In this document: positions 48,341 through 58,620 of the stretch, piece after piece
Position numbering within the stretch: the stretch's first letter is position 1
How the letters are laid out: each line of letters starts with the position of its first letter
Assembly (NCBI RefSeq): GCF_964656455.1
Contig: NC_135719.1
Span: 77,099,562 to 77,163,561, forward strand
Source of the DNA: Halichoerus grypus
Lineage: Eukaryota; Chordata; Mammalia; Carnivora; Phocidae
Length of the DNA stretch: 64,000 nucleotides
Direction: 5' to 3'
Notes under the pieces: generated by a model
The model's database searches: none
What the model was told of the DNA's origin: nothing
Seen by the model: only the letters and a program-made list of their open reading frames with translations
Translations under genes and position numbers: made by a program

Positions 48341-48450
48341 GGGGCGCCTGGCTGGCTCAGTCGGAAGAGGCTGTGACTCTTGATCTCAGGGTTGTGAGTT
48401 TGAGCCCCATGTTGGGTATAGAGATAACTTCAATAAATAAAAATTTAAAA
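48341..48450 (+). mobile_element. Short CAN-SINE variant
   Basis: The head ggggcgcctggctggctcag joins after about 70 bp directly to ggtatagagataacttcaat and aataaataaaaatttaaaa. It has no CT-rich tract and its head is shortened around gtcggaagag. Confidence 0.88.
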
Positions 48451-49094
48451 TATGTGTGTACCTCACCACTTCTATATAATGGCTTTTGTTGGCAAAAATG
48501 CAAGCAAAAATTGGAACTCAACTGTTCTGAATAGTGTCTGTATGTATTTTCAGAAAGACCCTCTAGCCTTTATCAGAACAAAACACGAAAGCATAAAAAA
48601 TCAAGTTTTTATACATTTTTAACCTTGCTTCATGAAAACAGCTCTTAATACAGATAGGCAAAGCCTTTTCCCTGAAAAATGTTTACAGTCTGGATATGTA
48701 CATGTTTAAAATCTACACATGTATGTCCTTGGTGGAAACCTGTCCCATCATACCCAGAGTTGAATTGCCTTTTGGAAGAGAGCACTTACGTGGTCAGTCA
48801 GTCTCTTAGAACTGCATATGATCTTGCCTGCCAGAAACCTCAGTTCTGTAAAGCTCTTGATCTCTGATTGTCTCGCTAACTGCAGATGTAGCCTTTGCAT
48901 TCCCAGTGGCTCTTCCAAAATAGAGAACTCTCTCTGAGAGAGTCAAGTATCTAATATGAAACCCTTCACTTCTTATTAAAGTATAAGCCTTGAGAGGAGG
49001 CAGCCTAGTAGTTAGAATTCTGCAAGCTTGGTGTGGGGACGGGGCCTTCTCTTCAGGAGTACTGACACAGGATCAATCAGAAAGAGTGGAGTTT

Positions 49095-49290
49095 GAAATT
49101 CAAGATTTAAGTGCCATTTCCAGCATGTGATTAAGGGGAAATTTTTTCAGTCTTTCTGAGTTTGTTTTCTCATCTGTAAAATGGCTGTAATATCTCTTCC
49201 CTAAGGGTTGAGGTTAGAGTGAAATGAGAGAATATTTGTAAAGAATTCAACATAATACCTGGTAAAATGATAGAGATAAGTAAATAGATA
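49095..49290 (-). repeat. MIR remnant, antisense
   Basis: The order agtttgttttctcatctgta, aaatggctgtaatatctctt and aattcaacataatacctggt is an inverted MIR. Confidence 0.7.
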
Positions 49291-51365
49291 CATTTAGAAT
49301 GTATATATGGGTTCTATTTTTGGCCTGTGTAAGTTTTACCCAATTCCTTTGTATCTCAGTTGAGTTGCCTCAGAAACAGTTGTAGAACCACCCTCTATTT
49401 TTACAGAAATCCAGAAACTAGGCAACATCTTCAGATTTAAACATTCACTATATTAACTTTCTTTATTATAATCTATCAAAAACTTAGAGGTGACAAAGGT
49501 AGGTTTAAAAAGTACTTAACTGCATAAATATTTAAATAAAACCTGGTTGGGACAAGATGTGGGTGTTAGTTTGGTTAATGACTTGTTCTGCCTTTTAAGC
49601 ATAAACACAATATAAATAATTATGTATTTTGTATAAGAGAGGAAGTCCACAAATGAGCTCATGTCTGCTTATGTAGGTGAATGAGATAATGTCTGTCAAG
49701 TGCTTAAAGCTCCTGAAATTCAAGTTACACATGCCATCTCTGGCCATCCTAATGCTATCCCATGGAGAATTAGTCTTCTCCAAATGCCAGCCTGTACCCG
49801 ACTGAAATATCTTCTGGAGGAGAGATTAGGTTTCTGTGCCAGGAATCCTGGGAAGCCTTCTAATCCATGGTCTTTGAGTTAGGACTACATCAAGCCATCA
49901 TAGGGTGATGGTTATCAGTCTTTTTTGAGGTGGTATGGTGAAATGGAACAAACACAATGCATATGGAAGCCAGGCCACTGGGGATTGAGTCCATCTTTGC
50001 CTGTTACTGGCACACGTAGTGCTTCTGGAGAAATAGACTCTCTCTGTATACACAGTTCGAAATCTGGAGCCATGAGATTAAACACCAGCCATGTTTATTC
50101 ATGGACTAGGCTATCTCAAGCAGCACGAGTAGAGCATGAAGGGGGCAATTGGGATACTGTCCTCATTAATAAAATTCAGAAGGTTCAAGGCTTCTGAATA
50201 GAGATGTCCTATTGGTAAGAGCTGGCTTGTCAAGGACCTTGGCTTTGCCCCAAGTTTTGCTTCTGTCTTGTGGTTCTCCTGTTTAATAACCCCATTACCG
50301 TCCCATTGGCCATACCAAGGCACCTTGCTTTAATGTTTTGGCTCACTTATAGACCAAAATTCTTTCCTCAATTTATGTGATCCAACCAAAACAGGCCAAA
50401 ACCTCAAAAAAAAATTTTGTTAAACAGTAAGGAATAACACAAGAAAAACTAAAATGGAAGGTCAAACGTATTCAACATTCTAGCTTAAAGTTTCTGATTC
50501 TTATGCAGTTAACATACTCACTCTTCCTGTCCCCATTTACGTGGAAGCCTAGAGGGAAGAATGACCTGCCCAAGTCCCTTACTTCCTACTTTCAGACCTG
50601 TCATTGGTTGGATGCTTCTGTAACATCTAAGAATATCCCACTGGCTATGCTTACTCTTCATAGTGTAGATCAAAGAATGTGAGGTTACCTTTTCCCGGCT
50701 ACCTCAGCTCTGCCTACTTAGTTCTGGCCTCTGTTCTCACAGTCACTGCTTCTCCCCAGATGACCCACATTAGAAATGACCTCACCTTGCAGGTTAGACT
50801 CTGCAGCCTACCCCCTGCAGTAGGGCTGAGTCCATATAAACCCATCAGCACATAAGTATAATACAATGTCAATCACATGTATGCATCTGACTGCTCAGTC
50901 CTGGGACTGGAGTGGGAGGTATAGGTGGAAAAATTAGTAAGCAGGGGTTGTTCTCTACTTTCTCCTTCCTTTGCTTACTCCCTTTATTGACTCATGACAT
51001 TTGCAAGTGCTTGAACCTTTTTCTTTGGGGAGTTGGGTGAAAAAGCAAAGGAAAGTAAGGACAGAGGTTCTGTGAAGCTCCTAACTTAAAAATGCTGCTT
51101 CAATTAATGGAATTTTAAACAGAAGGGAAGAAGACACCAAAAAATGGAAAGAATAACTCCCCCATCTTGTTCATTCATTAAACAAAAATCTGAGTTCTTT
51201 TTATGTGCCAGGAACTTCTTGTTCACATAAACCTTCTTGAGGCCAGCCTCCAGCCTGGGCTGTGCTTTCCTAATCACAACATTGCTGAGAGGGCTCTGTG
51301 TCCTGCAGGACATAGAACTCCTACCCCTCAATTTAGCATTGAATATTCTCTTTTGCATTGTTTTA
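49291..51365. other. Intronic stretch, nothing recognised
   Basis: No exon or confident repeat. Confidence 0.4.
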
Positions 51366-51369
51366 TAAA

Positions 51370-51510
51370 GTTTCATGTACAGTAGATGTCTCTTCAAAAA
51401 GGTTAAAAATTTCTTAAAGGACAGAAACCATGCCTTTTCTTTTGTTCCCTGCAACAGCTAGTGCAGTACTGAATGTGTATTGTGGTACTCCAAATACTGG
51501 CTGACTGCTT
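51370..51510 (+). repeat. L2 3' end remnant
   Basis: The order ttaaaggacagaaaccatgc, gttccctgcaacagctagtg and cagtactgaatgtgtattgt fits a diverged sense L2 3' end. Confidence 0.45.
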
Positions 51511-51904
51511 AATGGATGTGGGAAAGGAAAGTGAGGTTAATCGGGCTGACTGTGGAGGCTGGGTCTCCAGGAATTCTCTTATTATGGAGAATATGCATCA
51601 TCCTCTCAGATTCCCACTCTTTTCCCAGATGAGCCTACCTCTGCTGACATCTGTGGGGATACCCATACACAGTCACAGAGACCTCCGCTCTCTTGTCATC
51701 ATTCTGTTGGCCCAAATGGGAGGTTCCAGTGGACAATTTACCAAGTGTAATTACCATCTCTGTGGTCCTTTTGATATTTGGTGTGGCTTATTCTTACTGT
51801 ACCCCAGTTTTTTTGCACTCTTTTCCATCCTGTAGGAACACTGGTCATCTTCTCCATTTCCTACATTTAATTAATTGCCAGGTCTTACCTCTCCTATCTT
51901 CTCA

Positions 51905-52400
51905 AGATATTTCAGATTAATTCCCTTATCTCCACATCCAGCACCATTACTTTAATTCATGCTATTGTCACCTAATAACCAGCATATGGCAACAACTCCC
52001 TAATTTGTTTCTCTGCCTTGGTCTAGCCTCCTTCAGACTGGACCTGCAATGATCTTTCAAAGATGCAAATTTGATTAGACTAATTCCTGCATAACTTCCT
52101 TTAATGGTGTTCTATTGCTCTGAAGATAAAGTCCAAACTCCTTGACAAGGGGACTCAAGACCCTCTCAGTCTAATGCCTACTTCTTCCTCAGCCTTGTTT
52201 CTCACCTGCCTTTGCTTTCTTCCCTCTCTTTCCCCTCTCCCTCTCCTTCTCTGTCTCCCCCCCTCCCCCCATCTCAGGGTCTTCCATCCCAGCCTTCCAT
52301 CCCAGACAAGTTTGATTCTATGTGCTTCCTCACTTTCTTACTCACCCTGGGCCTTTTGAAGCATACTTTGGAAATTGTCCATTTGCTTCCCTGACACTCT
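51905..52400 (+). repeat. L2-type remnant, sense
   Basis: The order gattagactaattcctgcat, gaagataaagtccaaactcc and gggactcaagaccctctcag, followed by cctgccttt-type CT-rich text, is the sense counterpart of the antisense GA-rich repeats. It includes a low-complexity ctccctctcc tract at about 52220-52275. Confidence 0.65.
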
Positions 52401-52529
52401 ACTTGACCACACAACCTTGAAGGTTGGGGAATTTGCTTTATCCTTACACATAATAAGAACCTCAAAGACACTAGTCTATAAATGAACATATAAGTGAGTT
52501 ATTGATGTTCTGATTTCACTGCTCTGTGA

Positions 52530-52725
52530 CGGATAATGTCTGACATTTGTTTCTATGTACCAGACCCTATTTTAAGTTCTTAAACATAAAAACTGCCTAT
52601 GCTGAGAAATAGATACTATTATATCTCTATTTTACAAATATGGAAACTGAGACACAGAGAGACTAAGTTACCTGCTTATCCTCATTCAACTAATAAGCAG
52701 TCGAACAGATATAGGACCTTATGGA
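52530..52725 (+). repeat. MIR remnant
   Basis: The order atctctattttacaaatatg, gaaactgagacacagagaga and aagttacctgcttatcctca is a well-preserved sense MIR core. Confidence 0.8.
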
Positions 52726-52775
52726 GTCCTATGCTAGAGTATTCACACTTAACTAATATACCCTATATTGCTTTT

Positions 52776-52970
52776 TTTTTTTTTTAAGATTTTATTTATT
52801 TATTTGACAGACACAGCGAGAGAGGGAACACAAGCAGGGGGAGTGGGAGAGGGAGAAGCAGGCTTCCCACCGAGCAGGGAGCAGGATGCAGGGCTCCATC
52901 CCAGGACCCTGGGATCATGACCCGATCCGAAGGCAGACACTCAATGACTGAGCCACCCAGGCACCCCCCG
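52776..52970 (-). mobile_element. CAN-SINE, antisense, with TSD
   Basis: Complete antisense copy. The duplication ccctatattgctttt at 52761-52775 and cccaatattgctttt at 52971-52985 has one mismatch. Confidence 0.95.
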
Positions 52971-53204
52971 CCCAATATTGCTTTTAATTCAAAGCTGTTG
53001 ATACACTTAGAGAGTGTATCATTAAGGCCTGGCTATGTGAAAACCAGATAGATTAATGGAGAATTGGAAGGAGACCCATGACGGGTCCTTTTGAATCATA
53101 AACAAGTTGGGGGAAAGGGCCCAGCCAGGCAGGTGAGTGCTCAGTACAATTTGTCTGCATCCACAGACACCACCAACCACATACTCTCAGAGAGTCTTCT
53201 AGAA

Positions 53205-53310
53205 CACAGAAGACTGGAGTTGAGCACTTGCTGTTCTTCATACTGGGGATACCAAAAGTAGACTGACACAGATTTTTCAAGATACCCACAATCTAGTGAA
53301 ACAGACTGCA
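53205..53310 (-). repeat. L2 3' end remnant, antisense (tentative)
   Basis: The run gagcacttgctgttcttcat, actggggataccaaaagtag and cccacaatctagtgaaacag resembles an inverted L2 end. Confidence 0.4.
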
Positions 53311-54780
53311 CTGCATGAGAAGTAGATAGGCAGAACAGAGTGTGGTTCACAGGGGAGTAGAGGGAGGACAGCCCACTCCCCTTGTAACTGACTCCCTCTT
53401 CCTTTGTCCCAAAGCCTGGCTAGTACAAGCCAGCACAGTGCTGAGTGCATATTGTGAGGTGCTAGGCAGAAGAATGCTATGTGAATTTGACAGCAAGAGT
53501 ATCAGATTCCCACCATCTTGCTTTTAGTAAGCCTTGGAAAAACACTTCTGGTGCAGTGAGGAAGATGTTACCTAGATTTACAGACCACAGAGAATCCACA
53601 GGCTTTCCCTTCTACTGCTTTCCACATCATGGAGCTAAATGAATACCTAGTTCCTGGCTTTGGCAGGGCCCCGGAATCTCAAGGTTTTCTGTAGGACATT
53701 TGGGAATGTAGTGCTTCTCTAGGCAGCGGACGGGGCTGGGGAGAGAGATGAAGAGCTGTTTCAGAACAGATGTCAACAGAGCCCTTCTTTCCGTGCTGAG
53801 AATCAGTAAACACGTGCCGCAGAGTGACTGAGGCACAGGTTCTAGAGCCCACAGACGATGAGCCCACCTCCTGGGGTACTCTCGCACTGCAAACAAATTA
53901 GCTTTGATGGACGAGTGGCCTTTGCTTAGTCTTGAAGAACGTGGAGGTGGGAGCTCAGGCTGGTGTGGAGTTTAATTAAGGATGGCAGCTGGTGTAGCAG
54001 GTCAGCTGGCTCTGTGCTCTGCACTCCATTTATGTCACCAGTTACTACTTGCGTTTTGTTTTTCTCCAGATACTCCTGTTGCCCTGTCTTCTCCCTTGCC
54101 ACTGTCCCCATGTTGTTCTGTGTGCTCTTTGACTGGTGTGACCTTATCCCCAAGTGCAGGCTCCAGACAAGGACCACTCTCTAGAGGTAGAAAAATTAAA
54201 CTATAAGGAAACTGCATAAACCAGGGCAGGTACAGTGCTCTGATTTGAGGTGCTTTCTCCCCGTGCCCACTGTCTCCCAATTTACATGTGTCCATTTGTC
54301 CCAGTAATGAAGTCTTGACCGCCTTGGGACTTATCCTATCTGGAGGGAAAAGAAAAATATGATTGGAGCATGTCTTATGTCTGTGTTACTGGGGGTCCTC
54401 CATCAGGATGGATGATGGTGGTGTTGGGGGAGTGCACCTGTCTCCTGTCCAAGTAAACCAGAGCCAGGGAAGAAAGAAAAGTGACTTAGAATCACACAGT
54501 CTCATGCCAGAGCAGGATCTCTAGCACTCGGGCCTGTGAATGCTTAGGTCTACAGGAGAATGGACTCCATAAGGTTCTTGTAAGAGTGAGCAGGAATGTT
54601 GAAATCATTCAGTTGATTAGCCAAGTAGCAACCATCACTGCAGACATTCCTGAATAGAAAAATCTCCAAATCACCTGCTTTAGTGAAGTGAAAGAGAAAG
54701 AAACACACAAACAAACCCTGGCTCTTTTGCTGCTTCTTCTGGTGACATGAGATCCAGGTAGACTAAGAAGTGGTGGGAAG
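53311..54780. other. Intronic stretch, nothing recognised
   Basis: No exon or confident repeat. Confidence 0.4.
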
Positions 54781-54782
54781 GA

Positions 54783-54984
54783 GGGGCACCTGGGTGGCTC
54801 AGTCGTTAAGCTTCTGCCTTCAGCTCAGGTCATGATCCTGGGGTCCTGGGATCGAGCCCCACATTGGGGGTCCCTGCTCAGCGGGAAGCCTGCTTCTCCC
54901 TCTCCCACTGCCCCTGCTTGTGTTCCCTCTCTCGCTGTGTGTCTCTCTCTCTGTCAAATAAATAAATAAAATCTTAAAAAAAAA
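54783..54984 (+). mobile_element. CAN-SINE
   Basis: Complete sense copy ending aataaataaataaaatctt plus poly-A. Flanks tggtgggaagga and agtcggaagga are a decayed duplication. Confidence 0.95.
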
Positions 54985-54989
54985 AAGTC

Positions 54990-55670
54990 GGAAGGAATCT
55001 CTAAAATTTTCTCTGATGGCATCGTATTTGGGGAAACGTAGTTAGACGATCTATGTTTATGGCGTAAGGCCTTTCGGGAAGTGTTTTATCATACTGGATG
55101 CTACTTATAATGATGCTGTATGTGCTCTCGAAACACTTTCTGGATGTGAGGCTCTGCCCTGCATTAACAGCTGTTTGCTCACTCACATGCCATACAAATG
55201 AGTTAATTACCTACAGCAAGAACAGACTTTGAAAACAAAGCAAGAAATATATAAAATAAAAGCTGTTGTCTCCTGATTACAGTTTCTCCTGTAGTCATTT
55301 TCATAAAAAGAACCGGGCAATTGTGTGTTATGCCAGAATTCTAGGAAGACTGGGTTTTTAGGATTTTGGACTGTGGTGACCCTGAGTAGAAACATACTTT
55401 GTAGAAAAGTCCTCAGAATTTGAGTGTCCCAGAGGCCTTTAGCCTTTGGGATAGGATTACCCAATCTTGGCTTGGGGGTCTGAAAACTTTTAATAAGGGG
55501 AAATAGTAGGCCCAGCAAGTAGAACATCATTTTATTTGAGGGCGTTGAGGTTGGGGGGGCGGGGAAGGATGCATGAAATACTTCAAAATTAAAGGAAATT
55601 TAGAGATTATCCATTTCATTATTTTAAAAATGAAAATGGTGAAGTCAGAGGTTATCTGTGCCTTAGTAGT
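54990..55670. other. Intronic stretch, nothing recognised
   Basis: No exon or confident repeat. Confidence 0.4.
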
Positions 55671-55674
55671 GGGA

Positions 55675-55839
55675 TCCCCTTTCCTAACCCATAAATGTAG
55701 AGTGGTCTTGAGTTTCTGTTGTTAGTAGAATGGTCCTAAGTATTAAACTGAGGGGTTGTGCTCCATAGCTCCCATGTCAGAAAGTCTTTAACCAGAGACT
55801 TTAGAATAATTTTGACTCTTTCTTTCCGAAATGACCACA
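55675..55839 (+). repeat. Direct repeat flanking RYR3 exon 3, upstream copy
   Basis: Of the 165-bp segment, 55693-55839 matches 57737-57883 with 3 mismatches in 147 bases and no gaps. Its first 20 bases (55675-55694, tcccctttcctaacccataa) match 57524-57543 exactly. No transposon family is recognisable in it. Confidence 0.97.
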
Positions 55840-56039
55840 GTGGGCTTGCTTTGGCTTTTAAATTGGAGCTCCACGGAAACCACTTTACCTGTCTCAGAGT
55901 ATTAGACATAGCTGTTGGTGACTTCTGGCCCTCATTCCTCATTCCTGTTATTCTCCTAGTGGCCATGTTCTCCAGTGTCCTATAGGAAACCGAGGCTTGG
56001 TATGTAAGTTGATTATAAGCTATATTCCCAAGGAAAATG

Positions 56040-56160
56040 GCGTATCATGAAACTAGCTGTAAGCTCCTGTGGAGCAATGATGTTGTATGTCTTCGTATCT
56101 TTCTCACTACCAAGCACTGTGTTTTCTATAAATACAATACTTAAATATTTGCTGATTGAA
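56040..56160 (+). repeat. L2 3' end remnant, sense
   Basis: The order agctgtaagctcctgtggag, tctttctcactaccaagcac and aatacttaaatatttgctga fits a sense L2 3' end. Confidence 0.6.
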
Positions 56161-56221
56161 AATATTCTAGTTGTGAAAAATATCTTTAATATTTCCGTCA
56201 GTGATCAGAACAGAGTAGAGT

Positions 56222-56460
56222 TAAGTAGATAGACTTTGGAGACAGATTGCCTGGATTTGAATCCAACTCAGCCAAATAGAAGCCATGACCTTAGGCAGGT
56301 GACTTAAATTCTCTATGCCTTAGTTTCCTTGGCTGTAAACTGGAATGTTAATAATTCCTATCTTACAGGGTGGTTTTGAGGATTAAGTGAGTTAATATAT
56401 TCAAAGCACTTAGAACAGTGCTTGGCGCAGAGAAAGTACTCAGTGAGCATTAGCTATTAC
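56222..56460 (-). repeat. MIR remnant, antisense
   Basis: The order gacagattgcctggatttga, tatgccttagtttccttggc, ttgaggattaagtgagttaa and agaacagtgcttggcgcaga is one of the best-preserved inverted MIRs in the window. Confidence 0.85.
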
Positions 56461-57147
56461 TAGTCAGTATGCAGCAAAAGCTGTCTTGAACTGTTGTTGA
56501 GAAATGTTCCAGAAGAAGCATGAATATTATATTACCTGAGCACATAATAAATTAGAGTGATTGTCGTTGGGGTCATCGGTTCTTATAGTTCTGGACATTT
56601 CTTTGTTCAGAACTATATTTGTACAGCTCTTAATTCTCTTATGCTGCAGTAGCCAGGTTTTCTTAACAAGTAAATAGATTGCCTATCATTGTCACTATTG
56701 TCTAGAGCCACATTGTGGTCTGTCCATTGCCCTCTTAGAGATGATTGTGGATGAGGTCCCAGTGGCTTTCTTCCTTTGGTCCTACACAGGTATCTGTGTG
56801 GATCAGTGTATCTTTCCTTTCCCTTCTTTTTTTTTTTTTTTTCCCTTTCCCTTCTTCAGCAAGGCTGTATGTATGTTCTTCTCCTGTATGTACTATCAGC
56901 CACACTCAAGTTGCTCCTGACATCTTGGTCACTGTTTCCTTGAGACTTAGGGATTTTCTTCTTCTCATCCTTTAGAATCCAACTTGAAACCCATCTTAAC
57001 TTGAATAAGAGAAATCTACCTTTTATATTCCTATTCATCCATCCACCTATCACTGATTCATAAGCTCTTTGCCCTTGAGATTGTTATTGTGTGATCTATC
57101 CCCAACTGATACGAGTAGGTATCCTCATTCTGGTTTTATTTCCACAG

Positions 57148-57255
57148 TATGTTCCTCCAGATCTCTGCGTCTGCAATTTTGTGCTGGAACAGTCCCTCTC
57201 TGTGAGAGCCCTACAGGAAATGCTTGCCAACACAGGTGAAAATGGCAGCGAAGGG
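57148..57255 (+). CDS. RYR3: RYR3 coding exon 3 (ryanodine receptor 3, N-terminal domain)
   Basis: This exon encodes 36 residues that continue directly from the preceding exon, starting [17 protein letters not shown] and ending NTGENGSEG. The acceptor is good (ggttttatttccacag) and the donor is strong (ggg|gtgagt). Its length of 108 bp is divisible by three and phase 0 on both sides. The core [18 protein letters not shown] is nearly invariant among ryanodine receptors and forms a helix and strands of the N-terminal A domain. The tail TGENGSEG is the RYR3-type version; RYR2 is one residue shorter there. In RYR2, in-frame loss of the equivalent exon causes catecholaminergic polymorphic ventricular tachycardia. 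Direct repeats described separately lie about 1.3 kb upstream and 0.5 kb downstream. The next exon, expected to encode a peptide with AAQGGGHRTLLYGH, was looked for in the remaining 6.7 kb and not seen. Confidence 0.96.
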
Positions 57256-57736
57256 GTGAGTACCTGATTTACGTCCTAGGTGGGGATTGGGACACACCAC
57301 AGCCCAAAAGTGCATACTTCATTTCATTCCTCCAGGTTCGAACCAGGAAACCTTAGGATCCTTGAGCTGATCCATATAGAGATACTAAATCTTTCTCTCT
57401 GTGTTTAATTCTTGTTACTGAGCAACCCTAAACCTGCTTCCTTTGGGTTAATCAACTTCCACCAGAAAACGGAAGAGATCACTGTTGATGCTGCACAAGC
57501 AGGATATAGGACGTTGAACCTACTCCCCTTTCCTAACCCATAATCCACCAGGACATGTGAGGAGGGCATTGAGATGGAGGGTGCCTGTTAGGCAGTTCTT
57601 TTCTCTTGGAAAACTCTCATCAGAGATTTATGACTGCCCCCAGTGAAGTACAACTATGTTATAGCAGTTTGGTGAGGATTTCCAGTAGAATTCAATCTTT
57701 GACTCCCAGGACTCCACAATTTCACTCATGGTGAGA

Positions 57737-57883
57737 AAATGTAGAGTGGTCTTGGGTTTCTGTTGTTAGTAGAATGGTCCTAAGTATTAAACTGAGGGGT
57801 TATGCTCCATAGCTCCCATGTCAGAAAGTCTTTAACCAGAGACTTTAGAATAATTTTGACTCTTTCTTTCCCAAATGACCACA
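57737..57883 (+). repeat. Direct repeat flanking RYR3 exon 3, downstream copy
   Basis: Same orientation as the upstream copy, offset 2,044 bp. Differences are g for a, a for g and c for g. The 20-bp segment that precedes it in the upstream copy is present at 57524-57543 but is separated here by 193 bp of other sequence. Confidence 0.97.
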
Positions 57884-57949
57884 TCTATTTATATCCATTT
57901 ATCATCAGGTATTTTAATTCTATGGCCTGAATATCTCAAATCCAAACAT

Positions 57950-58620
57950 CTCTCTTGATCCCCCTTAGATACCCCACTAGATGACTATCCTCTGTCTTCT
58001 GGGTTACAGCAGTAACTTACTAACTGCTTTGTTTCCTTCTATACTTACCCACCTCCGCCGCCATTTTTTTTTTGTTCAGCTATTATAATGTTCTTTCCAA
58101 AATGCACATCTAATCATTATACTTCCCTGTTTTAAAACCCTTTGTCTTCCCATTACCTTGAGAAAAATTCCAAATTCCTTAACTAGATATAAAACCCTTC
58201 TGGATTTGTGAGCCCTGCTCAGCTTTCCTGCCCTATCTCTCACCGCTTCCCCCCAGGGCACTCAGTATTCAGCCATACTGAATTCCTTTCACTTCCTCAA
58301 ATATGACAGTGCTCTTTTGCCTCTGTTCATGCGTGTCAGCTATTCCCTCCATTTAGAACAGCTTCCTCTACCTCTCTGTCTTCCTCTGTGTAATCTCTAC
58401 TTCTCCTTCATGGAACCAGTTTAAATACCAGATCTACTGAGAAGCCTTTGTTGACCCTGCAAGTCTGGGATAGGTGTCCTTGCTTGAGCAACAGTCAATA
58501 AATAGTTCTCCTCATTCTGTACTATAATTGCAAGTCTAATTTTTTGCATCCTATACTGGGGAGTAAACTGCATGTAGGTAGGAACAATTTGTAATACCTA
58601 GCACAATTTATTCTCACTTG
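57950..58620 (+). repeat. L2-type LINE remnant, sense
   Basis: The order gcacatctaatcattatact, aaaattccaaattccttaac, tgcctctgttcatgcgtgtc, gagaagcctttgttgaccct and a gagtaaactgcatgtaggta end is a long sense L2 3' region. Confidence 0.65.

Larger units (their letters stand above)
25574..57147 (+). other. RYR3: RYR3 intron 2 (complete)
   Basis: The intron is bounded by the gtaaga donor of exon 2 and the tttccacag acceptor of exon 3, and is 31,574 bp long. It is dominated by insertions: antisense L1 blocks at 30868-35340 and 44134-45098, a sense L1 at 36871-37706, about nineteen CAN-SINEs and old L2/MIR/LTR remnants. Confidence 0.92.

Noticed and set aside
25454..57255. RYR1 or RYR2 instead of RYR3
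   Set aside because: [18 protein letters not shown] and the 36-codon third exon ending ENGSEG fit RYR3; RYR2 has a 35-codon exon and different residues in these places.
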